DNA from: Bordetella parapertussis
Lineage (GTDB): Bacteria > Pseudomonadota > Gammaproteobacteria > Burkholderiales > Burkholderiaceae_B
Assembly: GCA_945865935.1 (NCBI GenBank)
Contig: CAMBFI010000017.1
Location: 1 to 54,205, forward strand
Length of the DNA: 54,205 nucleotides
Direction: 5' to 3'
Part shown: in pieces, positions 35,828 to 44,065 of the stretch
How the letters are laid out: each line of letters starts with the position of its first letter
Position numbering within the stretch: position 1 is the first letter of the stretch
Notes under the pieces: model-generated
Told to the model about the DNA's origin: nothing
What the model saw: only the letters and a program-made list of their open reading frames with translations
Databases searched by the model: none
Translations under genes and position numbers: made by a program

Positions 35828-37126
35828 ATGATGAAGGACCTGCATCGCCTAACAGCCACAGAGATCGTACAAGCGATCCAAGACGGTAAGTCAACGTGTG
35901 AGGCCGTCACTCGTGCATGCCTGACCCATATCGAAGAGCGTGAGCCCGATGTTCAGGCCTGGCAGTACCTAGATCCGGATCTTGCAATAGCACAGTCGCG
36001 CATCCTCGATCAGAGTGGTAGGCGTGGACCGCTACAGGGCGTTCCAGTAGGTATTAAGGATCTCATCGATACGTTTGACATGCCGACTGAGTACGGCACG
36101 GTCATTCATGCGAGGCATCAGCCGCGTATCGATGCTGCGTGTGTTGCGCTCACGCGCCGCGCGGGCGGTCTCATCATGGGTAAGACCGTGACCACGGAGT
36201 TCGCCAACTTAACGCCAGGCAAAACGAAGCATCCACAGGATCCAACACGTACGCCGGGCGGATCATCGAGCGGATCAGGCGCTGCGGTGGGTGACCATAT
36301 GGTGCCACTCGCGATCGGCACGCAGACGACTGCTTCGACCATCAGGCCTGCGTCGTTCAGCGGATGCGTGGGTTACCGTCCAACGTGGGGCGACCTACCG
36401 CTTGCCGGTGTAATGGAAGTTGCAGAGTCGCTTGACACACTCGGTCTGATCGCTCGCTCGATCGACGACATCGCGCTTTACCGTGACGTACTCTTGTGCG
36501 TCAAACCAGAACCGTTGCCCAGTCAAGTGGACGCTGCACCGCGTGTCGGTTTTTGCTCCTCCATGTTCTGGGATAGATGCGATGACTCGACGAAGACTTT
36601 ACTCCATCATTGCGCAACAATGCTCTCGAAAGCCGGAGCCCGCTTGGAAGACGTGACGTTGCCACAGTCATTTGATCGCATTCCGGATGCACATCGTTGG
36701 ATATCAAGTTTCGAATTCGCACGTAACCGCGCTTGGGAGATCGATCACCATTTTGAAATGATTAGCGAGCGCCTGCGTCATGGACGCATCCATGACGGAC
36801 TCACCTGCAGCTTCGAGCAGTACAAAAGTTCGCGCGAGTTTGCCGAGCGCAGCCGCCTGCAGATGGACGATCTGTTCAGAGACTACGACGTGCTGCTCAC
36901 TCCAGCGGTAGCAGGCGAGGCGCCAATAGGTCTTGAGGCGACCGGCGACCCTTCGTTCAGTCTGCTCTGGACAACTCTTCACGTGCCATCGATAACCATA
37001 CCGCTATTTACTGGACCCAACGGACTGCCGGTGGGTGTGCAGCTCATTGCGAGGCGTGGTGCTGATCGTCAGATGTTCAATGTGGCGCGCTGGGTGAGTC
37101 GCGCTGTGGACTTTGAAAGACTCTGA
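35828..37126 (+). CDS. amidase-signature hydrolase
   Basis: This 432-residue protein has the amidase-signature triad: Lys in GVPVGIKDLIDT (near 80), the cis-Ser in GGSSSGSGAAV (near 150) and the nucleophile Ser in GTQTTASTIRPA (near 174). The last motif has the insertion seen in the GTQTAGS-type branch. No signal peptide is present. Such enzymes hydrolyse amides, aryl-acyl amides or ureas. It begins the segment right of the second tRNA-like repeat, and a broken SDR gene follows it. Confidence 0.9.
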   Translation: MMKDLHRLTATEIVQAIQDGKSTCEAVTRACLTHIEEREPDVQAWQYLDPDLAIAQSRILDQSGRRGPLQGVPVGIKDLIDTFDMPTEYGTVIHARHQPRIDAACVALTRRAGGLIMGKTVTTEFANLTPGKTKHPQDPTRTPGGSSSGSGAAVGDHMVPLAIGTQTTASTIRPASFSGCVGYRPTWGDLPLAGVMEVAESLDTLGLIARSIDDIALYRDVLLCVKPEPLPSQVDAAPRVGFCSSMFWDRCDDSTKTLLHHCATMLSKAGARLEDVTLPQSFDRIPDAHRWISSFEFARNRAWEIDHHFEMISERLRHGRIHDGLTCSFEQYKSSREFAERSRLQMDDLFRDYDVLLTPAVAGEAPIGLEATGDPSFSLLWTTLHVPSITIPLFTGPNGLPVGVQLIARRGADRQMFNVARWVSRAVDFERL

Positions 37127-37154
37127 TCGCAAATGAAAGGAGGGATGCCCAGGT

Positions 37155-37364
37155 GTGACAGAAACACCGATGACAGCAGGTATGCTCAAGCTTCAAGTCA
37201 TGCGCGAGGGTGTAGTTCCTCAGTATCCGCTAGGTCGTTTACAAACGGCTGAGCAAGTGGCTGACGCCATGGCATAGCTGCTTGGAGAGGGCGCGGCGCG
37301 ACTGACCGTTCAAGTGATTGCCGTGGATGGAGGCTTTACGACCGTACGACCCTTGGTAAGATAA
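37155..37364 (+). pseudogene. SDR C-terminal remnant
   Basis: Reading in one frame gives VTETPMTAGM, YPLGRLQTAEQVADAMA, an internal TAG at 37275, then LLGEGAARLTVQVIAVDGG and FTTVRPLVR ending TAA at 37362. This is the standard SDR C-terminus (PLGR...VA...L...G....V.GG). The Rossmann half is missing and the remaining part is interrupted, so no active enzyme is made. Confidence 0.75.
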
Positions 37365-37402
37365 GGCCTATCGTCAAAAAAATTCAAAATCAGGAGTTTT
37401 AC

Positions 37403-37555
37403 ATGAGTGAAGACACTCGGTGCTGTGGCAGCGGTACATGCATCATTGACCCAGAAGGCCGTTGTTGGTGCGGCCAACAATGGGATGGCGAAAAAATGCG
37501 TCATGCACCTTTGGCGCCTCTCCAAGAACAGAATACCGGCAAGACAAAAGAATAG
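37403..37555 (+). CDS. 50-residue Cys-rich conserved small protein
   Basis: Translation gives a 50-residue protein beginning MSEDTRCCGSGTCIIDPEGR, then CWCGQQWDGEKM. AGGAG lies 8 bp before the ATG. The five cysteines (positions 7, 8, 13, 21 and 23) form a compact cluster suited to metal or Fe-S binding. It resembles short uncharacterised betaproteobacterial proteins, a match made from memory, not a search. The last 20 residues are polar. Function unknown. Confidence 0.65.
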   Translation: MSEDTRCCGSGTCIIDPEGRCWCGQQWDGEKMRHAPLAPLQEQNTGKTKE

Positions 37556-38101
37556 AAACGGCTAAAAAGACGTTCGATGAATAACGCGCCTCGAATAAAG
37601 GCTTGCCTTGTTCCATCGCGAGTCTTTACGTGATGGACTCTCTTCGCTCTCTCAATAATGCAGATGCTTTTCGCAAAATCTTCTTACGCACATAGAGTGT
37701 TGGCGCCAGTTGAAAAGTGACCAGTTGCGACTGTCTATTGAATTGGCAGCGATTCATAAGGACATTCAATTCGTTTTATAATACACTGATCATCTTGAGA
37801 ACTTCCAAAGACTCAATCGGAGTTACTTCTGGAGCCTGTAGTATTCGTTTTGTGCACCACTACAGTCTTTGCGTTAGCAGCATTCATTTGTAATGAGAAA
37901 AAGCGAGGCAGTGCCGAGCCGTTGCACGTAAACTGGAACCGACAGCTTAAACTCTGGCAAAAAGTTGTCTTGAGCTTTCGTTCCACCTCACCCCACCTTT
38001 TGGCAAGTCCTAACGGTCAGATCAAATCGAAACTGCTACAACTTATCTTCCTCGAAATGCTGTCCAAAGTATTCAGACCTCCGCTAATTTAAGGACCTAA
38101 C
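37556..38101. other. gene-poor interval
   Basis: This 546-bp stretch precedes the YrdC-domain gene. An 80-codon frame at 37850-38092 exists, but I see no family features and do not call it. At 37698-37727 there is a sequence resembling an IS21-type end. Confidence 0.4.
37698..37727. mobile_element. possible IS21-family end remnant
   Basis: TGTTGGCGCCAGTTGAAAAG followed by TGACCAGTTG resembles the repeated terminal sequences of IS21-family elements as I recall them. No istA or istB remnant is recognised nearby. Confidence 0.3.
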
Positions 38102-38833
38102 ATGTCGCAAGTCATAAAATCTGTTCACCCTGACTCGAGTACAGCTGATTTCGTTCCGAAAGAGAAAATCGAAAAAGATGCTAAGCAAATTCTGGACTTG
38201 GTTTGGCAAGGAGGAGTCGCAATACTGCCGCTTGATGTAGCCTACGCAATTATTGGCTGCAAAGAAATAGCCATCAAAAGAATATTTAATGCTAAACAAA
38301 GAAGTTACGAAAAGCCGAGCGGTCTTTTCTCTAGTTGGCAAATAAGTCATGAAGTGCATATATTGCCAGACGAAAAACGATCCATGATTCGAGAGATTGT
38401 CGAGATTGAAAAACTACCGTTCTCTGTCGTTGCTCCGTTTAAAAATACTCACCCGTTTTTTAAGAACGTTGACCCTTTTGTTTTGCAAAGCTCTACCAAA
38501 GCCAACACCCTTGATATGCTTATTAATGCAGGATCCTTGCACGATGAAATCGCACGTCAGTCTTGGGAGGCTGGGATTCCGGTGTTTGGCTCATCGGCTA
38601 ACACTTCTCTCAAGGGCAGTAAATATCGAGCCCAAGATATCGAGCCAGAAGTTCTAAGTGCGGTAGATCTAATCGTGGACTACGGACTTTCGAAATACCA
38701 TAATGTTTTAGGCCGATCAAGCACCATCATTGATTTTTCGGATTTTTCGGTTATTCGAGAAGGGGTTATGTTCGATCAACTGAAATCCGCCTTTAATTCT
38801 CGTTTTAATATTGACTTAAAAGAAAAGGCCTAA
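38102..38833 (+). CDS. YrdC/Sua5-domain protein
   Basis: This 243-residue protein has the YrdC nucleotide-binding pattern: GGVAILPLDVAYAIIG near 36-51, NAKQRSYEKPSGLF (KxRxxxKP) near 63-76 and FGSSANTS near 163-170. Classic members make threonylcarbamoyl-AMP for tRNA modification. This copy is divergent (for example LDVAY where PTDTVYG is common) and lies 5 bp upstream of a Bug gene, so it may serve another carbamoyl-type reaction. It is unlikely to be the housekeeping tsaC, given this context. Confidence 0.8.
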   Translation: MSQVIKSVHPDSSTADFVPKEKIEKDAKQILDLVWQGGVAILPLDVAYAIIGCKEIAIKRIFNAKQRSYEKPSGLFSSWQISHEVHILPDEKRSMIREIVEIEKLPFSVVAPFKNTHPFFKNVDPFVLQSSTKANTLDMLINAGSLHDEIARQSWEAGIPVFGSSANTSLKGSKYRAQDIEPEVLSAVDLIVDYGLSKYHNVLGRSSTIIDFSDFSVIREGVMFDQLKSAFNSRFNIDLKEKA

Positions 38834-38838
38834 AAATC

Positions 38839-39819
38839 ATGCCAACTACTCATTTTGCGAACAAGACATTACTTGGCGTCTTAGCCTTGGTGTTCTTTCT
38901 CTGTACTTCTCACAGCTACGGCCAGGCTCCCTCGAAGACGATCAGGATAATAGTACCGTTCTCGCCTGGCGGGGGAGCAGATAGTTTAGCTAGACCTCTA
39001 GCGAACCACTTAAAAGATAGATTGGGCCAAGCCGTCATCGTAGAAAACAGACCAGGGGCAGCGAGCAATATAGGTACAGAAATAGTGGCACGTGCTGCGC
39101 CGGACGGCACCACGCTTCTAATCAATACAGATGGAATCGCAATTTACCCGTATTTATATACAAAATTAAATTACGATGTTTTCAAAGATCTTGTTCCGAT
39201 TACATTTGTGGCTGAGACACCACTTGTTCTTGCATCAAACAAGTCGTTGCCTGCGAATACTCTGAAGGAACTTATTGCTTTTGCGAAAATTGAAGGAAAT
39301 AAATTTTCTTTTGCTAACCCAGGGCTCGGTACCCCTCATCATCTCGCTTTTGAGTTGTTTGCAAAACAGGCTGGAGTTACCGCTGTACAGCCTGTATATA
39401 AGGGTGGTGGACCTGCACTTCAAGACGTTTTGGCTGGTCATGCGCAAGTAGGTATGTTTACTCTAGGCGCCGTGATTGGTCACATAAATCAAGGTAATTT
39501 AAAGCCCTATGCCGTGATGACAGAAAAAAGGGCTGCCTCAGCTGCTAGCATCCCCACAATGAGTGAGGCAGGGCTGCCTGGTGTGCATGCTGGATTACGC
39601 TTTGTCTTGATGGCACCAAAAGGTACATCACCACAAACTATTTCGTTGCTCTACAAGGCAACTATTGAGTCACTGCAGGACCCAGCCCTACGAGATACTT
39701 ATGCGAAGCAAGGATTTGAGATCCTAGGTACAACACCAGAAGAAACCGAAAAAATAATGAAGCAGGATTACTTGCGGTGGGGTCCAATATTAAAACAACT
39801 CAATCTAAAATTAGATTGA
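38839..39819 (+). CDS. Bug/TctC-family periplasmic solute-binding protein 4
   Basis: This 326-residue protein has a signal peptide ending near SYGQ, then IRIIVPFSPGGGADSLARPL and VIVENRPGAASNIG. It starts 5 bp after the stop of the YrdC-domain gene, so the two are probably translationally coupled. An IS481 remnant separates it from the next Bug gene. Confidence 0.93.
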   Translation: MPTTHFANKTLLGVLALVFFLCTSHSYGQAPSKTIRIIVPFSPGGGADSLARPLANHLKDRLGQAVIVENRPGAASNIGTEIVARAAPDGTTLLINTDGIAIYPYLYTKLNYDVFKDLVPITFVAETPLVLASNKSLPANTLKELIAFAKIEGNKFSFANPGLGTPHHLAFELFAKQAGVTAVQPVYKGGGPALQDVLAGHAQVGMFTLGAVIGHINQGNLKPYAVMTEKRAASAASIPTMSEAGLPGVHAGLRFVLMAPKGTSPQTISLLYKATIESLQDPALRDTYAKQGFEILGTTPEETEKIMKQDYLRWGPILKQLNLKLD

Positions 39820-39898
39820 CATTAAATTAATGACTTTGGTGTATACCTGTTAACCATTAACCGTGACGGACTATGCCTCTCACTTTTAAATCTGTTGT

Positions 39899-40315
39899 GA
39901 GGGCCTCAAGAGTGCGCGAGAAGCAGATGCCTTTGGCGTCTTCGAGAGACTGTTCAAAGAGTATGGGTTACTGAACAATATCCGTTCGTATAACGGAGTG
40001 CCTTTCGCAAGCCCAAACTCCTTGTAAGGCCCGAGCAGCCTATTTGTTTGGTGGTTGTGCCTGGGTATTAGGATTGAGCGGAATAATCCTGGTAACCCGC
40101 AGCAGAACGGTCGACATGAGCGCATGCACCTGACCTTAAAACAGATCACAACAAGTCCTCCAGGCAAGAACATACTTCAGCAGCAGGACAAGTTTGAAGA
40201 CTTCATTCAAGAGTTCAATTACGAACGACCACACCACGCTCTAGAGATGAAACGACCCGCTGATTTTTACCAACCGTCGAACAGAAAGTATGAAGGATTG
40301 CCGGATTATTGTTGA
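39899..40315 (+). pseudogene. IS481-family transposase remnant
   Basis: One frame gives FGVFERLFKEYGLLNNIRSY and NGVPFASPNSL, then TAA at 40025. It continues GPSSLFVWWLCLGIRIER, NNPGNPQQNGRHERMHLTLK and FNYERPHHALEMKRPADFY. This is the DDE integrase-core region of IS481 transposases, including the RHERMH segment. The N-terminal half is gone, and no terminal inverted repeats are visible. Confidence 0.85.
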
Positions 40316-40390
40316 ACGCTCTCAAGGAAATCACTGTACTATCAAAAAAGTTTAATGTTCTTATTTGTTCAGCGAAACTAAAGGAATATC

Positions 40391-41356
40391 ATGAAAATTA
40401 CTTTAACTTGTATTTTCGCGGCTTTAATATCTTTCGTCTCGAACGGCAGTGCGGCTGAATTCCCACAAAAGCCAGTAAAGATGATCATTCCTGCACCAGC
40501 TGGTAGCGCGCCTGACGCCCTTGGTCGGCTCTTGGCACAAAAGCTGAATACGGCTTGGGGCCATCAAGTGGTAATCGAGAACGTGGTGGGTGCTGGAGGC
40601 GACATCGGAACCGATCGCGGCGCTAAGGCATCTCCAGATGGCTACACCATGCTAATGGGGTTAAACGGACCGATGTCGGTAAATAAAACCCTAAACGACA
40701 AATTATCCTATGATCCAGTTAGGGACCTGGCGCCGGTAACGCTCCTGATGAAAGGACCCAACTTGTTGGTAGTCAATCCCCGTGTCCCAGTTAATAATCT
40801 CCAGGAACTGATCGCCTTTGCCAAAAGTAACCCCGGTAGGCTGACTTACGGCCACCCTGGTGCGGGGACATCACTTCACTTGGCTGCTGAACTACTGAGC
40901 CAAATGGCAGGCATTCAGCTCAAGGCCGTCCCCTATAAGTCGAGCGCTCAAATGACAGTCGATGTTCTAGGTAATCACATCGATTTGATATTTCACAACG
41001 TACCTGTCGTGCTACCCCACGTCAAATCGGGTGCGCTGCGAGCGATCGCCATAACCAGTCTTTCTCGTAATCCAAATTTGCCGAGTATTCCAACCTTCTC
41101 CGAATCCGGTCTAGCTGGCTACGAAATTACATCTTGGCAAGCCATTTATGTGCCGGTCGCTACACCTAAGTCAATCATTGCAAAAATGAACTCTGATCTC
41201 TCTCGGGCACTTGCCGAGCCGGACGTACAGGCTTGGATGGCTGCCAATATGGTTACAGCGGGCGGCGGATCACCAGCTGAATTGGCAGCCTTTCAGGCCG
41301 CAGAAACCACTAAGTGGAGAGATCTGATTAGAACAGCAAAAATTAAGGCAGAGTGA
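40391..41356 (+). CDS. Bug/TctC-family periplasmic solute-binding protein 5
   Basis: This 321-residue protein has a signal peptide ending NGSAAE, then VKMIIPAPAGSAPDALGRLL and VVIENVVGAGGDIG. The ENxxG loop (ENVVGAGG) departs from the common ENRPGA, so ligand preference may differ from the other four copies. It has no tctA or tctB partner in the window and is followed by converging minus-strand catabolic genes. Confidence 0.9.
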   Translation: MKITLTCIFAALISFVSNGSAAEFPQKPVKMIIPAPAGSAPDALGRLLAQKLNTAWGHQVVIENVVGAGGDIGTDRGAKASPDGYTMLMGLNGPMSVNKTLNDKLSYDPVRDLAPVTLLMKGPNLLVVNPRVPVNNLQELIAFAKSNPGRLTYGHPGAGTSLHLAAELLSQMAGIQLKAVPYKSSAQMTVDVLGNHIDLIFHNVPVVLPHVKSGALRAIAITSLSRNPNLPSIPTFSESGLAGYEITSWQAIYVPVATPKSIIAKMNSDLSRALAEPDVQAWMAANMVTAGGGSPAELAAFQAAETTKWRDLIRTAKIKAE

Positions 41357-41408
41357 CAAGACTCCAAAAGACTAGTGTCAACGGATTAGCCGCTGTGGAT
41401 TACCATCA

Positions 41409-41792
41409 CTAACTGGTGGGTAACATATTGCGCTCACCTAGCACTTCCTCGGCTATGCGGAAACTCTCGTTACCTGCAGGTAAGCCGCAATAGATCGTAG
41501 CCTGAAGCAGAGTGCTGCGAATCTCCTCTGCAGTACAGCCATTGTTTAGTGCTGCACCTACGTGGATACGGAACTCGGTAGTTCGGCCAAGCGCGGTAAG
41601 CATTACAAGGCAGAGTAGGCTGCGCGTCTTGCGAGGTAAAGTGTCATCTGCCCAAACGCCACCAAAGCAGCTCTCCTCCGAAAAATCACGAAGAGGACTA
41701 TTGAAGTTGTTGCGTGATTTGTCGCGCCTATCAGCGTACTCTGAGCCGATGATTTCGCGCATGATTCTCCGTCCGCTTTCCTGTTTGGTCAT
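41409..41792 (-). CDS. carboxymuconolactone decarboxylase-family protein
   Basis: This 127-residue protein has FGGVWADDTLPRKTRSLLCL, EFRIHVGAALNNGCTAEEIR and IYCGLPAGNESFR. These are the family pattern with the core Glu/His pair. PcaC-type members act in protocatechuate degradation, but many are related to AhpD. No CxxC redox motif is present, which favours the decarboxylase-like side. It lies downstream of the beta-hydroxyacid dehydrogenase gene on the same strand (81-bp gap). Confidence 0.85.
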   Translation of the reverse strand: MTKQESGRRIMREIIGSEYADRRDKSRNNFNSPLRDFSEESCFGGVWADDTLPRKTRSLLCLVMLTALGRTTEFRIHVGAALNNGCTAEEIRSTLLQATIYCGLPAGNESFRIAEEVLGERNMLPTS

Positions 41793-41873
41793 TTTTTTTC
41801 CTCTAAAATTATATGGATGGCGCTAATGTTGATGGGCCTCATTTACGGGTAACGCATTGCTACTACCGTAGCT

Positions 41874-42764
41874 TCAACCTAATCCGCGCACCTTTGTCTG
41901 AGCCTGCCGTTCGAACAGTCCAAGTGCTTCATTGACGTCGCTGGCCGCGCCGAATTCGTTAATTGCGGCCTGATAATGCTCCCGAACAAGCGCACCGAAG
42001 AATAGTGGAACCGCCGATTTAGCCGCGAGGGCATTTGCGAGGGTTACGTCCTTGTGCATCAGCGCCAAGGTGAAACCCTGAAACATCTTACCGGGTAGGA
42101 TATGACGAGGATAGGTGTTGTTGAGCGTGTAGTTTTGTCCCGCACCAGCTTGCAACACTTTTGCCGCAATACTCGGGTCGACGCCGTTCTTGACCGCTAA
42201 GCACATAACTTCGTGTGTCATCGCACGCTGTGCCGCAGTCAGTAAGTTGTTTACTACCTTCATGACATGCCCAGCGCCCACACCACCCACATGGAACACG
42301 TTGCTGCTGATCGCACGCAACACCGGTTCCACTCGCGTGAATAACTCCTCCGACGCGCCAACCATAATTGCAATCGTCCCGGCACTGGCACCTGGTGGAC
42401 CGCCGCTCACGGGGGCATCCACCAAATGAATATCTTGCTTAGCGAGATCCTCGTGCATGGCGCGCGTCTCAAATGCGTCACCGGTTGTCTGGTCAATAAC
42501 GACAGCACCAGCCGCAAGGCCTTCGACAAGACCATCCTTGCCAAAAATCACCGAACGTACTTGCGCTGAAGTCTGTAGGCAAGTTAGCACGATGTCGCAG
42601 GACTTTCCTAATTCCCGAGGCGTGTGACAAACAATTGAGCCCTTAGAAGCCAGTCGCTCAAGAGCCTCAGGGTTCAGGTCAAAGACGTGCAAATTTTGAC
42701 TGCGCTGCAGGCGCAACGCAAGCGCGCCTCCCATATTACCTAATCCAATATAGCCTATTCGCAT
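41874..42764 (-). CDS. beta-hydroxyacid dehydrogenase family (3-hydroxyisobutyrate dehydrogenase-like)
   Basis: This 296-residue protein has the Rossmann start MRIGYIGLGNMGGALALRL, the substrate-binding DAPVSGGPPGASAGT, and the catalytic Lys in GHVMKVVNNLL. The C-terminal helical domain is complete. An upstream ATG at 42779 would add five residues. These enzymes oxidise a beta-hydroxy acid with NAD(P). Transcribed with the carboxymuconolactone decarboxylase-like gene and downstream of a LysR gene on the same strand. Confidence 0.88.
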   Translation of the reverse strand: MRIGYIGLGNMGGALALRLQRSQNLHVFDLNPEALERLASKGSIVCHTPRELGKSCDIVLTCLQTSAQVRSVIFGKDGLVEGLAAGAVVIDQTTGDAFETRAMHEDLAKQDIHLVDAPVSGGPPGASAGTIAIMVGASEELFTRVEPVLRAISSNVFHVGGVGAGHVMKVVNNLLTAAQRAMTHEVMCLAVKNGVDPSIAAKVLQAGAGQNYTLNNTYPRHILPGKMFQGFTLALMHKDVTLANALAAKSAVPLFFGALVREHYQAAINEFGAASDVNEALGLFERQAQTKVRGLG

Positions 42765-42954
42765 GGTAAATAATTCCATCCTTTGGGGGTGAGGTAGAAC
42801 GGTAACTCAAGACAACTTTTTGCTACGGTTTAAGCTGCTGGTTTCATATCACTTGCGGCCGCTCGGCGCTGCCTTTTTTTTTCACTGTTGTTGCAGTTGC
42901 TTTTACGTCTTTCACTATACTGCCAGAAACGTCTGATCCGCTACGCACTTATAT

Positions 42955-43848
42955 CTAAGCCGTCGATATCGCTCTCATGGTGTGAAGCTCCTTGAGGACT
43001 GAAAGGAAAACCTCCACCTTTCGGCTCAGTGGTTTGTGCTTGTTTGTAATGGCACACATCGGATGGGTGAAGTCTGCTGACCCTCGAAGTCGCTTAATTG
43101 AATACCTTGTCTTCAGGATCGCTGCGATATGGCTGGGAAGCAACCCTTTGTATAAGCCCGATCCGATTAAAACTATCATCGCCTCAATATCATTGACCTC
43201 AGGACCAGGGCGTGAGCCGCTCATGAGCATGAGTTCGTTCACGTAAGGATGGTTTCGCATAACAATTGGCAAAAGAGACGCTTGCCGACTTGTTACCGAG
43301 CTGAGCACGTAAAGCACATGAGACTCGACAAAGAGCGGTAGATAAGAAAAGTCTTTGTCGGATGCGTATTTGCCCCTAACAACAATGTCTACGGACTGTT
43401 CACGTAGCGCCCTGTTTAATTCGTTGAACGTCATAATCGACACATTAAAGTCAACACTAGGCGCTAACGTATTGAATTTTGAAATGGCTTCAGAAAGCTT
43501 AAAGTCTGGGTGGAAAACCAGATAATCACCCAACCCAATACTGATGCTGCCAGTCATAACACTGTGAACCGCATCAATCTCGGATTTGATTTTTTCAAGT
43601 GAACGAATTGCATCGAAAGCGAGCCTAGCCGCGACCTCTCCCTCTACCGTGAGCCGAAATCCCGACGGCCCTCTTTCACAAAGTGTTACCCCAAGCCTTT
43701 CTTCAACCGCGCGCACATGTCGACTGATCGAGGCCTTAGACATTAATAAAGTTCGCTCCGCCGAAGCAAACCCTCCTGCTTGAACCACACCACAAAAAAC
43801 GCGCAAAGATCTCAAGTCACGCTCGTCAAATTCGATCTTAATCATCAT
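42955..43848 (-). CDS. LysR-family transcriptional regulator
   Basis: This 297-residue protein has the winged helix-turn-helix at the N-terminus (LRSLRVFCGVVQAGGFASAE, then MSKASISRHVRAVEERLG) and a LysR effector-binding domain. It is divergent from the ureohydrolase/ABC operon at 44066, with a 217-bp region between them that carries repeats and a palindrome. It probably regulates that operon and may also control the two minus-strand genes below it. Confidence 0.93.
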   Translation of the reverse strand: MMIKIEFDERDLRSLRVFCGVVQAGGFASAERTLLMSKASISRHVRAVEERLGVTLCERGPSGFRLTVEGEVAARLAFDAIRSLEKIKSEIDAVHSVMTGSISIGLGDYLVFHPDFKLSEAISKFNTLAPSVDFNVSIMTFNELNRALREQSVDIVVRGKYASDKDFSYLPLFVESHVLYVLSSVTSRQASLLPIVMRNHPYVNELMLMSGSRPGPEVNDIEAMIVLIGSGLYKGLLPSHIAAILKTRYSIKRLRGSADFTHPMCAITNKHKPLSRKVEVFLSVLKELHTMRAISTA

Positions 43849-43862
43849 TTATCCGTGTCAAC

Positions 43863-43910
43863 TTGGTGCGAAAAAATCAGCTTGGTGCAGATTCGGATGC
43901 ATATTGGTGC
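43863..43910. promoter_or_regulatory. three direct TTGGTGC repeats in the divergent region
   Basis: TTGGTGC occurs at 43863-43869, 43882-43888 and 43904-43910, spaced 19 and 22 bp, about two helical turns. They lie close to the LysR start. LysR proteins often occupy arrays of this spacing, so these are candidate binding sites, though the classical T-N11-A core is not evident. Confidence 0.45.
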
Positions 43911-43932
43911 GTATTTTTTAAAAAATCTTATT

Positions 43933-43953
43933 AGGTCTTATTTTTTAAGACCT
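43933..43953. promoter_or_regulatory. perfect 8-bp inverted repeat before the ureohydrolase operon
   Basis: AGGTCTTA (43933-43940) and TAAGACCT (43946-43953) are separated by TTTTT. This could be an operator or a small hairpin near the transcription start. Confidence 0.45.
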
Positions 43954-44065
43954 GACACACAAAAATATCATTTTTTGCAAGGTAAAGCGATAGGTTAATT
44001 TAGATTGTCAAAAAAAATTCTATATAAACCCTAGATTTTTCTAATTTATTCGGAGCACAAACCAT

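Noticed and set aside
37850-38092. 80-codon plus-strand frame before the YrdC gene
   Set aside because: No recognisable motif or convincing ribosome site; left uncalled.
42851-42882. GC-rich stretch followed by nine T as a possible terminator
   Set aside because: No proper stem forms, and there is no plus-strand gene upstream for it to terminate.
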